Positions 6,804 to 13,935 of a stretch of DNA of 13,935 bases are shown one piece after another (within the stretch, counting starts at the first letter, position 1; every line of letters starts with the position of its first letter). The position numbers and the translations under genes were made by a program. This DNA is from Candidatus Pelagibacter sp. Lineage in GTDB: Bacteria; Pseudomonadota; Alphaproteobacteria; Pelagibacterales; Pelagibacteraceae. The notes beneath the pieces were generated by a model. That model was not told the DNA's origin, ran no database searches, and was given only the letters and a program-made list of their open reading frames with translations. The stretch is from assembly GCA_028101445.1 (NCBI GenBank), contig JAOHKR010000017.1, forward strand, positions 1 through 13,935, in the 5' to 3' direction.

Positions 6804-7785
6804 AAGTTATTTAATAGAACAAAATATAAATTTAATAGATAAAAACCTGTTTCTTTTTTATGGCGAAAATTTAGGTCTTAAAAACGAATTAAAAGATAAA
6901 ATAAAATTTCAAAATAAAAATGCAGAAATTATCAATTTATCTCAGGATGATATAATAAACAATATTGACAATTTTTTAAATGAAATTTTAAACATTTCTC
7001 TTTTTGATGAAAAAAAAATTTACTTTATTAATCAAGTAAATGACAAAATTTTAGATGCTATAAAAATAATAGAACCAAAAATAGACTCTCAAAAATTTTA
7101 TCTAATGTCTGAGTCATTAGATAAACGATCTAAAATAAGAAATTACTTTGAGAAATCAAATAATTGTGGTGTTGTTGCTTGTTACATTGATAATGAGATT
7201 AGTTTTAAAAAAATAATTATTGAACGATTAAAAAATTATAAAGGTGTAACTACGGAGAACGTAAATTTAATATCGGACAAATGTAATTTAAACAGAGATA
7301 AATTAAATAACGAATTAGATAAAATTTACACTTTTTTTTTAGAGAAAAATATAGATAGGAATAAGCTAGAAATTCTTTTAGATAACAAAATAAATAACGA
7401 TTTTAGCCTGTTAAAAGATGAAGCTTTTAATGGTAATAGAATTGAAACTAATAAATTACTAAGTGACACAATAATCGACTCTGAAAAAAATATTCTCTAT
7501 TTAAATATCATTAACCAAAGATTGCTCAAATTAAATGAGATTTTCAAACTTATTGGACAAACTAACCTTGAAAAAGCGATTGACATGCTAAAACCACCAA
7601 TCTTTTGGAAGGATAAACCTGCATTTTTAAAACAGGCTAAGAAATGGAACATGAACAAAATAAAAAAAACATTGAATAAAACCTATAATCTAGAATTAGA
7701 AATCAAATCAAATTCTATAGTTAATAAAAATATACTTTTGAAAAAATTGTTAATAGATATATGTAATTTAGCTAACGCTTCATAA
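6793..7785 (+). CDS. holA: DNA polymerase III delta subunit
   Basis: This 330-residue protein fits the delta subunit of the replicative clamp loader, which opens the beta sliding clamp and loads it on DNA together with delta' and tau/gamma. The N-terminal FLFYGENLGLKNELKDKIK (about 20-38) is the degenerate nucleotide-fold start typical of HolA, which lacks a functional Walker motif. SLFDEKKIYFINQVND (about 69-84) matches the family's 'slfsekRlv.v' strand, followed by the FYLMSESLDKRSKIRNYFEK and CNLNRDKLNNELDKI segments. The C-terminal third is helical. Length is close to the usual 330-345. The start overlaps the 3' end of lptE by 11 bases, and position after lptE supports the call. The gene converges on parB, with the coding ends overlapping by 14 bases (7772-7785) and no separate terminator visible. 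Confidence 0.92.
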   Translation: MIYKSYLIEQNINLIDKNLFLFYGENLGLKNELKDKIKFQNKNAEIINLSQDDIINNIDNFLNEILNISLFDEKKIYFINQVNDKILDAIKIIEPKIDSQKFYLMSESLDKRSKIRNYFEKSNNCGVVACYIDNEISFKKIIIERLKNYKGVTTENVNLISDKCNLNRDKLNNELDKIYTFFLEKNIDRNKLEILLDNKINNDFSLLKDEAFNGNRIETNKLLSDTIIDSEKNILYLNIINQRLLKLNEIFKLIGQTNLEKAIDMLKPPIFWKDKPAFLKQAKKWNMNKIKKTLNKTYNLELEIKSNSIVNKNILLKKLLIDICNLANAS

Positions 7786-8630
7786 GTAATTCAGATAAAA
7801 ATTCAAACTGCTCTAGATCACTATAATCAATTATGATTTTACCTGAATTATTTTTTTTATTTACAATGGCTACCTTTAAACCGAGAATTTTTTCTATACG
7901 CTCTTGAGCTTTATAAATATTGACATCATAATTGTTTTTTTTATTTTTAGAGACTTTTTTACTCTTAACTAAATATTCTACTTTTCTTGAACTATAATTG
8001 TTACTTACAATTTCTTCAGCAATACTTGATGCATTTGCTAATCCTATCAAGGGTCTAGCTTGTCCAGATGTTAATGATCCTTCCTCGATCATTGCAATTA
8101 TATCATTGGGTAAAGTAAGTAATCGTAGTGTATTGCTAATATGACTTCTGCTCTTAGACATTAACTTTGAAATATCTTCATGATCATATTTGAATTCATC
8201 AGACAATCTTTTGTATCCTCGAGCTTCTTCTATAGGAGTAAGATCATCTCTTTGAATGTTTTCTACAATTGCGACTTCTAATGATTCTAAATCACTAAGT
8301 TCCAAAATATTAACTGGTATTTCGTGTAATCCTGCTCTTTGAGCAGCAAGCCATCTTCGTTCACCTGCTACGATTTCGTATTTATTTGTGTCAGATTTAC
8401 TTTGTCTAACAGCTATGGGCTGTATTACACCGTTTTTTTTTATTGAATTAGCTAATTCTTCAAGTTTTAGCTCGCTAAAATGTTGTCTTGGTTGATTAGG
8501 ATTTCGGCTTAAATCACTAATTGAAACTGTATTTGATTTATTAATTTCTTGAGCTTTATCTTTAGGTTTTTCATCGCCAAACAAAGCGGATAATCCTCGA
8601 CCTAACCCCTTTTTTTTTTCCGTTACTCAT
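7772..8630 (-). CDS. parB: Chromosome partitioning protein ParB, frame interrupted at a poly(A) tract
   Basis: ParB is the CTP-dependent DNA clamp that loads at parS and spreads, guiding the origin together with ParA. The long open frame, from a TTG at 8584 down to the stop at 7772, gives 270 residues: the ParB box with AGERRWLAAQRAG (CTPase motif), ENIQRDDLTPIEEARGY, a helix-turn-helix (DISKLMSKSRSHISNTLRLL), and a short C-terminal dimerisation domain. The expected start is ATG at 8630, overlapping the parA stop as ATGA and giving MSNGKKK; the ParA-interaction motif GLGRGLSALFG follows, but in another frame because of ten A residues at 8610-8619. Removing one A gives a normal 285-residue ParB. 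As written, ATG 8630 yields only 19 residues ending at 8571. Either the sequence has an indel, or slippage or TTG initiation supplies the protein. The 3' end overlaps holA by 14 bases. Confidence 0.93.
8610..8619 (-). other. Ten-A homopolymer (minus strand) breaking the parB frame
   Basis: On the minus strand ATGAGTAACGG is followed by ten A and then GGGGTTAGG. With nine A the frame reads M-S-N-G-K-K-K-G-L-G-R-G-L; with ten it reads MSNGKKKGVRSR and stops. It is the longest single-base run I noticed in the window and a classic substrate for both sequencing error and RNA polymerase slippage. Confidence 0.85.
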
Positions 8631-9412
8631 GTAGCACTCACAAAATTATTTTTAAACTCTTCAGCTAACTTGAAGTAAGACTTACTTCCGACGCAACTTT
8701 TATCATATATTACACAAGGCAAACCATGAGAGGGAGCCTCTGACAATCTTACATTTCGCTGAATTACAGTTTTATAAACTTTGTCTTTAAAATAGTTTCT
8801 AGCTTCTTTATCCACCTCTGAAGACAATTTATTTCTTTTGTCAAACATGGTTAATAATATTCCTCGTATAGAAAGTGATGGATTTAAATTTTCCTTAATT
8901 CTATCGATTGTTTTCACTAACTGAGTAATTCCTTCCAGTGCAAAAAATTCTGTTTGTAAAGGTACTAACAATTCATCTGATGCCACTAAGGACATAATAG
9001 TTAGCAGACTCAAAGAAGGGGGGCAGTCTATAAAAATATTATCATATTTTTTTAATAGTCCTAATTTTTCAGATGACAAGATTTCTTTTAGAACAAAGGC
9101 TCTTCTTGAATCGGTAGCTGTCTCTACTTCTAGTCCGGATAAATTTACATGTGATCCGATAATGTCTAGATTTTCAATATTAGTTTTTTGAATTACCTGA
9201 TTAAGATTTATTTTTCTAATTAATAAATTGTAAATATTCTTTTCTTCATCGTTATTATTTTTTCCAAGCCCTGTTGTGGCATTACCCTGAGGGTCTAGAT
9301 CAATAACAAGATTTGTTTGACCCATTATGGACAGTGAAGCTGCCAAGTTTATAACAGTTGTTGTCTTACCTACTCCACCTTTTTGATTAATTACTGAAAT
9401 AATTGTTGTCAT
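8627..9412 (-). CDS. parA: Chromosome partitioning ATPase ParA (Soj)
   Basis: This 261-residue deviant-Walker ATPase dimerises on nucleoid DNA with ATP and is released by ParB, moving parS-bound complexes apart. The N-terminus MTTIISVINQKGGVGKTTT contains the deviant Walker A motif (11-19) with the signature Lys. The DLDPQGNATTGLG stretch (38-50) is the switch region, and NIFIDCPPSLSLLT (near 125-138) is Walker B. GILLTMFDKRNKLS and VIQRNVRLSEAPSHGLP are standard chromosomal ParA segments. The short N-terminus without a DNA-binding extension marks the chromosomal (Soj-like) type rather than the plasmid P1 type. Start and stop are both ATGA overlaps, with rsmG upstream and parB downstream, so translation of the three genes is probably coupled. 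Two parS-like sites lie 150-330 bases upstream, inside rsmG. Confidence 0.97.
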   Translation of the reverse strand: MTTIISVINQKGGVGKTTTVINLAASLSIMGQTNLVIDLDPQGNATTGLGKNNNDEEKNIYNLLIRKINLNQVIQKTNIENLDIIGSHVNLSGLEVETATDSRRAFVLKEILSSEKLGLLKKYDNIFIDCPPSLSLLTIMSLVASDELLVPLQTEFFALEGITQLVKTIDRIKENLNPSLSIRGILLTMFDKRNKLSSEVDKEARNYFKDKVYKTVIQRNVRLSEAPSHGLPCVIYDKSCVGSKSYFKLAEEFKNNFVSAT

Positions 9413-10023
9413 TTTTTTATATCAATTATAACTATTTTAGAGCTCTTATTTGTTATGCTATCTTTAAGTATATAATCGTATTTTTCTCTTTTGAAAGCTT
9501 TTTTTAAATCTTCCTGTGCATTTTGACCCTTTAAAACTATCATTTTATGGGATTTTTTAGCGATTTCACGTGAAACTTGTATTATAACTTCCAGTTTTTT
9601 GAAAGCCCTACATACTAAATAGTCTGAATCAACAATTTCTTCGTAAATATTACCTTTAATTTCTACATTTATTGACAATTTATTAATAATTTGTTTTAAA
9701 AAAGCTCTTTTGACTGGCGATTTTTCATACAGTTTCACGTGAAAGTCTTGACTGCTATTAAATATTGCTAAAACTAAGCCTGGAAAACCTGCTCCTGAGC
9801 CTAAGTCTGATAAAGAACCCCTTGAAAAGTCGATAAATTTAACTAATTGAGCAGAATCAAGTACATGTCTATGCCAAATATCAGCTTCGGTACTTTTAGA
9901 TATAAAATTATGCTTTTTATTTGCATTAATTAATACATCTACGAATATTTTAAGTGTTGCTATAGATTTAGAGGTAAAATTGAGCTGTTTCTGCAGAATA
10001 TTTATAACCTCTTTGTCCTGCAT
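9409..10023 (-). CDS. rsmG: 16S rRNA (guanine-527-N7)-methyltransferase RsmG (GidB)
   Basis: RsmG uses S-adenosylmethionine to methylate N7 of G527 in 16S rRNA; loss gives low-level streptomycin resistance in other bacteria. The 204-residue protein carries ADIWHRHVLDSAQL (48-60), the SAM-binding loop LSDLGSGAGFPGL (71-83), LYEKSPVKRAFLKQI, and VCRAFKKLEVI, all in the family order. Length is typical. The start shares one base with the mnmG stop (TAATG at 10021-10025) and the stop overlaps parA (ATGA), matching the common alphaproteobacterial order mnmG-rsmG-parA-parB. Two copies of TTTCACGTGAAA lie within this coding region: one encodes V-S-R-E in QVSREIA and the other F-H-V-K in DFHVKLY. The gene therefore also hosts probable ParB-binding sites. 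Confidence 0.96.
   Translation of the reverse strand: MQDKEVINILQKQLNFTSKSIATLKIFVDVLINANKKHNFISKSTEADIWHRHVLDSAQLVKFIDFSRGSLSDLGSGAGFPGLVLAIFNSSQDFHVKLYEKSPVKRAFLKQIINKLSINVEIKGNIYEEIVDSDYLVCRAFKKLEVIIQVSREIAKKSHKMIVLKGQNAQEDLKKAFKREKYDYILKDSITNKSSKIVIIDIKK
9564..9575. other. parS-like site 1 (ParB-binding palindrome)
   Basis: TTTCACGTGAAA is a perfect 12-base palindrome. It is the core of the conserved bacterial parS (TGTTTCACGTGAAACA); across the 16-base site 13 positions match, including the extra C at 9576. It lies inside rsmG, about 150 bases upstream of the parA start. Confidence 0.8.
9733..9744. other. parS-like site 2 (ParB-binding palindrome)
   Basis: This is a second TTTCACGTGAAA core with G at 9732 extending the left arm, again 13 of 16 matches to consensus parS. 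Its centre is 169 bases from that of site 1. The codon frame over the core differs from site 1, which argues that the DNA word rather than the peptide is conserved. Confidence 0.8.
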
Positions 10024-11900
10024 TACGCAGAAACTTTAAATTTAAGCTTTTTAATATGTGACAATAGAATTATTACAGCAGCAGGAGTAATACCATCTAT
10101 TCTAATGGCCTGGCCTAATGTCTTAGGCTTAATAGAAATTAGTTTAGACTTAACCTCATTAGACAGACCGCTTAAATTTTCATAGTTAATGTTTTCAGGA
10201 ATGATTACAGACTCATCTTTCTTAAAAGATTTTATATCTCGCTTTTGTCTCTTTAAATATCCCATGTAGTGAGCATCTATTACAACTTGCTTTTCTATAG
10301 AGTTTTGGAACACTGGTATGTCGTTAAATATCTGCCTTATTTTAACCATGTTTACTTTTCGCTGACCCATAACCTCTAAGCACGATCTTTTGACGCCATC
10401 CATAGCAATTTTGATGTCATGTTTTTTTGCTTCGTTGGGAGTTAAAAATTTTGTTTTTAAAAAATTATTTAGTGAAAAAATATTTTTTTTCTTTTCTAAA
10501 AATATTTTCTTTCTTTTGGAACTTATAAGATCTAAATTTATACCGAGATCGGTTAACCTCTGGTCTGCATTGTCAGCTCTTAAAGTTAATCTATACTCTG
10601 CTCTAGATGTAAACATACGATAAGGTTCTGTGACTCCTTTAGTTATAAGATCATCAATCATTACTCCGATGTAAGATGTAGATCTATCTAAAACAAACTC
10701 AGCTTTATTTTTGATTTTTAGTGCTGCATTAATTCCAGCTATTAAACCTTGAGCAGCTGCTTCCTCGTAACCTGTAGTACCATTAATTTGCCCTGCTAAG
10801 AATAACGATTTAATTTTTTTGGTTTCTAAAGTCGCGTTAAGTTCCTTTGGATCAACATAATCGTACTCAATAGCATATCCTGCTCTTTTCATCTTAACCT
10901 GCTCTAAACCCTTGATTTTAGCTAATATTTTAAGCTGTATCTCTTCTGGAAGGGAAGTTGATATACCATTTGGGTAAATAGTATTGTCCTTTAATCCCTC
11001 AGGTTCTAGGAATATTTGATGTTTTTCTTTTTCCTTAAACTTAACAATTTTGTCCTCTATAGCAGGACAATATCGTGGTCCTACTCCTTTAATATTACCT
11101 GAATACATTGCGCTTCTAGAAATGTTATCACTTATAATTTTATGTACCTCATTGTTCGTATAGGTCATTCCACATTTAATTTGTTTATTATCAATTTTGT
11201 TTGTTAGAAAAGAAAAGTAATAATGATCATCATCAGCCGGCTGCATTTCGAGTTCATCATAATTAATAGTGTCACCATCTAATCTTGGTGGCGTTCCGGT
11301 TTTAAGTCTACCAATTTTCATATCGTATTTGGCCAACTGCTCACTCAATCCTGTAGAAGGTTTCTCATCAAATCTTCCAGCTGGTATTTGTGTTTCACCT
11401 ATGTGGATTAAGCCATTTAAAAAAGTTCCTGTAGTTAAAATCAACTCTTTACATCTAATTTCTTTTCCACTTTGACATATGAAGCCGATAATTTTGCTTT
11501 TGTTATCATCAAATAAGAATTTTGTGACTGGATCAGCTATTACAGTTAAATTTTTATAACTAAGTAATATTTTTTGCATGTGCTCTTTATAGAGAGCTCT
11601 ATCTGACTGAGTTCTAGGTCCCTGAACTGCTGGCCCTCTGCTTCTGTTTAATAATCTAAATTGAATTCCGGATTTATCAGCTACAACACCCATTACACCA
11701 TCTAAAGCATCTATTTCTCTAACAAGGTGCCCTTTTCCAAGCCCTCCAATAGCAGGATTGCACGACATCTCACCAATAGTCTCTATTTTATGGGTAAAAA
11801 GGGCAGTATTAACACCCATTCTAGCGGATGCAGCCGAAGCTTCACACCCAGCGTGCCCACCCCCTATTACTACTACGTCATATTCTTGTTTAATCATCAT
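10023..11900 (-). CDS. mnmG: tRNA uridine-5-carboxymethylaminomethyl modification enzyme MnmG (GidA)
   Basis: MnmG is the FAD-dependent partner of MnmE. The complex puts a carboxymethylaminomethyl group on wobble uridine U34 of several tRNAs, using methylenetetrahydrofolate and glycine. The 625-residue protein has the family's usual length. The dinucleotide fold is [14 protein letters not shown] (9-22), followed by [24 protein letters not shown], the LTTGTFLNG and [18 protein letters not shown] segments, [22 protein letters not shown], and [21 protein letters not shown]. The C-terminal helical domain ([24 protein letters not shown]) binds MnmE and tRNA. The start is one of two consecutive ATG codons at 11895-11900; no Shine-Dalgarno site is seen. 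A 61-base gap separates it from mnmE upstream, and its stop shares one base with the rsmG start. Confidence 0.98.
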   Translation of the reverse strand: MMIKQEYDVVVIGGGHAGCEASAASARMGVNTALFTHKIETIGEMSCNPAIGGLGKGHLVREIDALDGVMGVVADKSGIQFRLLNRSRGPAVQGPRTQSDRALYKEHMQKILLSYKNLTVIADPVTKFLFDDNKSKIIGFICQSGKEIRCKELILTTGTFLNGLIHIGETQIPAGRFDEKPSTGLSEQLAKYDMKIGRLKTGTPPRLDGDTINYDELEMQPADDDHYYFSFLTNKIDNKQIKCGMTYTNNEVHKIISDNISRSAMYSGNIKGVGPRYCPAIEDKIVKFKEKEKHQIFLEPEGLKDNTIYPNGISTSLPEEIQLKILAKIKGLEQVKMKRAGYAIEYDYVDPKELNATLETKKIKSLFLAGQINGTTGYEEAAAQGLIAGINAALKIKNKAEFVLDRSTSYIGVMIDDLITKGVTEPYRMFTSRAEYRLTLRADNADQRLTDLGINLDLISSKRKKIFLEKKKNIFSLNNFLKTKFLTPNEAKKHDIKIAMDGVKRSCLEVMGQRKVNMVKIRQIFNDIPVFQNSIEKQVVIDAHYMGYLKRQKRDIKSFKKDESVIIPENINYENLSGLSNEVKSKLISIKPKTLGQAIRIDGITPAAVIILLSHIKKLKFKVSA

Positions 11901-11961
11901 GTGAATGTATCTGTCTTAATTGATTTTACAAGATGTATTTTTGATAGAGGTGATTTTGATA

Positions 11962-13290
11962 TTATTTTCCAATACAAAAATCTTTAAAGATAGAGCCTAA
12001 AATTTCCTCTACATCCACTTTTCCAACAATGCTACCTAGATGCCTGGTAGCCATTCTAAGATCCTCAGCTGCTAGTTCAATATCTTTGATTTGATCTTTT
12101 TTTTGAAATTTATCTATTTCTTTTAAACAATCGTTTAATTTAACACGGTGTCTTTCTCTAGTTATCAAAGCGTTATTATTAGAGGTAAATTTTTTACTTA
12201 ATTTTTCTTTAATCTTTTTAATAAGAATATCTATATTTTTATTATTTTTAACAGAAACCAATATAGTATCAGCATCAAATTTGTGGTTTTGATTTTCTTT
12301 AATATCTGACTTGTTTAAAAGAACTATTGAATCCTTATTTATTAGATCTTTGATTTTGGTATTTATTACCCTTGATGAATTATCGATTACGATGATATTT
12401 ATATCCGCTTCTTTTGATTTGCCTAAAGCAAGGGAAATACCTTTTTTCTCTACTTCATTTTTAGCCTCTCGTATACCAGCTGTATCAGCTAAAATTACCG
12501 GATATCCATCTATGTTTAGAAAGGTTTCAATAACATCCCTTGTGGTTCCTTCTTCTTCTGAAACAATCGCAACCTCTCTTTTAGATAACAAGTTTAACAA
12601 AGAGGACTTACCTGCATTTACTTCTCCTATAATAGATACTTTAAAACCGTCTCTTATTTTTTCTCCAACTTTATTATCTTCTAAAATTTTTTTAATATTT
12701 TGATGAATATCTTTAATAGAGTTTTGTACTTCTTTTAAAACTTTTTCTGGTAAATCATCCTCAGCAAAATCAATTTTAGCTTCGATATAAGATAAAGATT
12801 TAATTAATTTTTCTCTTAAATCATTATAATAATTTGAAGCATTACCTTGAACTAATTTAACAGCTTGATCTCTTTGAAGTTCTGTTTCTGCATGAATTAA
12901 ATCACCTATGCTTTCAGCTTTTAGAAGATCAATTTTATCATTTTGAAAAGCCATCTTTGTAAATTCTCCAGGTTCAGCTAATCTACAATTATCTTGTTCT
13001 GATAGTGCTTTTAATAAAGCGTTGATAACAGCATTACTTCCATGGACCTGAAACTCAGCTAGATCATCGCCAGTATAACTATTAGGTCCTGGAAACAACA
13101 ATAATAGAGCTTCTGGATCTATTATTTTATCATTTTTTGGATCATAGAATTTGCAATAGTTCACCTCTTTAGAATTGATTTCTTTTAACTTAGTCAGATT
13201 TTTACAAACTTTTAAAGTATCTTTTCCGGAAACTCTAATAATGGCTATACCTGACGGACCTCTGCCTGATGAAAGAGCATAAATATTCAT
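11962..13290 (-). CDS. mnmE: tRNA modification GTPase MnmE (TrmE)
   Basis: MnmE is a three-domain GTPase that works with MnmG in wobble-uridine modification. The N-terminal folate-binding domain begins MNIYALSSGRGPSGIAIIRVSG and includes PGPNSYTGDDLAEFQVHGS (68-86) and AEPGEFTKMAFQNDKIDL. The GTPase domain is inserted in a helical domain: G1 GEVNAGKS (222-229), G2 EGTTRD (247-252), G3 DTAG (269-272) and G4 NKSD (326-329). The C-terminus is CIGK with the essential Cys439. All key motifs are intact. At 442 residues it is slightly shorter than the E. coli protein (454). It lies 4 bases after the UbiH-like stop, so it is probably cotranscribed with it, and 61 bases before mnmG; I see no hairpin or other clear signal in that gap. 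Confidence 0.98.
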   Translation of the reverse strand: MNIYALSSGRGPSGIAIIRVSGKDTLKVCKNLTKLKEINSKEVNYCKFYDPKNDKIIDPEALLLLFPGPNSYTGDDLAEFQVHGSNAVINALLKALSEQDNCRLAEPGEFTKMAFQNDKIDLLKAESIGDLIHAETELQRDQAVKLVQGNASNYYNDLREKLIKSLSYIEAKIDFAEDDLPEKVLKEVQNSIKDIHQNIKKILEDNKVGEKIRDGFKVSIIGEVNAGKSSLLNLLSKREVAIVSEEEGTTRDVIETFLNIDGYPVILADTAGIREAKNEVEKKGISLALGKSKEADINIIVIDNSSRVINTKIKDLINKDSIVLLNKSDIKENQNHKFDADTILVSVKNNKNIDILIKKIKEKLSKKFTSNNNALITRERHRVKLNDCLKEIDKFQKKDQIKDIELAAEDLRMATRHLGSIVGKVDVEEILGSIFKDFCIGK

Positions 13291-13294
13291 TAAA

Positions 13295-13935
13295 TTAAAT
13301 TGATAAACCTTGATTAGAAATAAATTTACTTATTTTTTTAAGAGTATCATTATTCGAAATATTCTTCAAAATTGTTTCTTTAAAAGGATCTAATAATTTA
13401 CTTTGTTTAAAAAAATTATGAGTTAGATCTATTCCTATACCGGTAATAATATTCTCAGATTTTCTATTATTAGTAAAATCTGCAAGAGCAGGGGTGCTTT
13501 TTAAAGACATACCTAATCCAGTATAATATTTAATTATTTCTTGTAGTTTTTTTATATCTCTTAATACAAGATTAAAACCTTGGCCTGCTACAGGATGAAC
13601 TGTGTGTAGTCCTTCACCTAAAATTAAAATATCATTTTTATAATATGTTCGTTTAAGATTAAGCACCAAAGGGTAAGATTGTTGATTTGAAATCTGTATT
13701 TTTTTTATTTTTAAAAGTTCACAAATTTTAGATTTAACAACTTCGTTAATATCTTTTTTTGGAAAGTCTTTATCTACGCTCCATACAAAAGAAAAATTAT
13801 TTTTTGAAAAAGGAAGTATTGCTAAAGGTCCTTCTTTTAAGAAATATTGTGTAGTATTCAAATTTTTTAGATCATGCTTAACATAACCTGTGATAGCGAT
13901 TTCTTTATAATCTTTGTCTAGTGATCTTTTATCAA
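13295..13935 (-). CDS. UbiH/UbiF/COQ6-family FAD-dependent hydroxylase, C-terminal part (runs off right edge)
   Basis: The open frame continues to the right edge, giving the last 213 or so residues of a flavin monooxygenase of the ubiquinone-ring hydroxylase family. These enzymes hydroxylate the aromatic ring during ubiquinone synthesis at the inner membrane face using NAD(P)H and oxygen. Visible landmarks are YFLKEGPLAILPFSKNNFSFVWSV (the 'F.p.GPlAlLPl' strand) and the second FAD-binding motif LILGEGLHTVHPVAGQGFNLVLRDI. In most relatives this motif reads GDAAH or GNAAH, so Glu and Gly are variants here. The C-terminal helix region (GIGIDLTHNFFKQSKLL) fits the family. Which ring position it modifies cannot be told without the N-terminus. 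The stop is 4 bases before mnmE. A TTG at 13861 is inside the domain and is not the start. Confidence 0.88.
   Translation of the reverse strand, partial: DKRSLDKDYKEIAITGYVKHDLKNLNTTQYFLKEGPLAILPFSKNNFSFVWSVDKDFPKKDINEVVKSKICELLKIKKIQISNQQSYPLVLNLKRTYYKNDILILGEGLHTVHPVAGQGFNLVLRDIKKLQEIIKYYTGLGMSLKSTPALADFTNNRKSENIITGIGIDLTHNFFKQSKLLDPFKETILKNISNNDTLKKISKFISNQGLSI

Noticed and set aside
8808..8818. DnaA-box-like TTATCCACC in parA (and TGTGGATTA in mnmG near 11403)
   Set aside because: Each has a mismatch, they are isolated and inside coding sequence, with no AT-rich unwinding element or cluster. They do not support oriC inside this window.
11727..11987. Plus-strand open frame opposite mnmG start and the mnmG-mnmE gap
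   Set aside because: Antisense to conserved FAD-binding sequence of mnmG; the translation has no motif or ribosome-binding site.
12311..12703. 130-codon plus-strand open frame opposite mnmE
   Set aside because: Antisense to the intact GTPase domain; open by composition only.
13859..13861. TTG as the start of the UbiH-like gene
   Set aside because: The frame stays open to the right edge and the residues upstream (ITGYVKHDL) match the domain's expected strand, so the gene is truncated by the window, not started here.

Overview
This AT-rich, tightly packed window looks like chromosomal DNA from the SAR11 clade of marine Alphaproteobacteria (Candidatus Pelagibacter or a close relative). The evidence is the very low GC, lysine-, asparagine- and isoleucine-rich proteins, almost no intergenic space, a Pelagibacter-type porin, and the alphaproteobacterial gene order DUF3576-leuS-lptE-holA converging on ubiH-mnmE-mnmG-rsmG-parA-parB. 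I cannot assign a species from sequence alone. No rRNA, tRNA, CRISPR array, insertion sequence or prophage was seen.

Layout. (1) Positions 1-1947 hold four small genes as two head-to-head pairs: an unrecognised partial gene (minus) against a YkuD-type L,D-transpeptidase-fold protein (plus), and a YggS-type PLP-binding protein (minus) against a divergent TenI/ThiE-like protein (plus). In both pairs the opposing start codons touch or overlap, so there is no intergenic DNA for promoters. (2) A strong hairpin at 1914-1945, inside the last codons of the TenI-like gene, can terminate transcription from both sides. (3) 1974-3068 is an outer-membrane porin (minus), less AT-rich than its neighbours, with the only clear Shine-Dalgarno site I found. 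(4) 3069-3283 is the one substantial non-coding region, between the porin and the next operon. (5) 3284-7785 is a plus-strand operon: DUF3576 protein, leucyl-tRNA synthetase, LptE, and DNA polymerase III delta subunit. (6) 7772-13935 is a minus-strand operon, read from the right edge: a UbiH/COQ6-family FAD hydroxylase (partial), MnmE, MnmG, RsmG, ParA, ParB. Genes within the operons are joined by TAATG or ATGA overlaps or short gaps.

How the parts fit together. The right half combines tRNA wobble-uridine modification (MnmE/MnmG), 16S rRNA methylation (RsmG) and chromosome segregation (ParA/ParB). Two parS-like palindromes with the identical core TTTCACGTGAAA lie inside rsmG, just upstream of parAB, and are read in different codon frames. 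This suggests selection on the DNA itself and an origin-proximal locus. The plus operon combines protein synthesis (LeuRS), envelope biogenesis (LptE, DUF3576) and replication (HolA).

The most surprising observation is at the start of parB. The expected start codon overlaps the parA stop as ATGA, and the expected N-terminal ParA-interaction motif (GLGRGLSALFG) is present, but a run of ten A residues puts the two in different frames. Nine A would restore a normal 285-residue ParB. This is either a sequence or assembly error, a real mutation, or a gene decoded through polymerase slippage on poly(A). I found no obviously novel multi-gene system.
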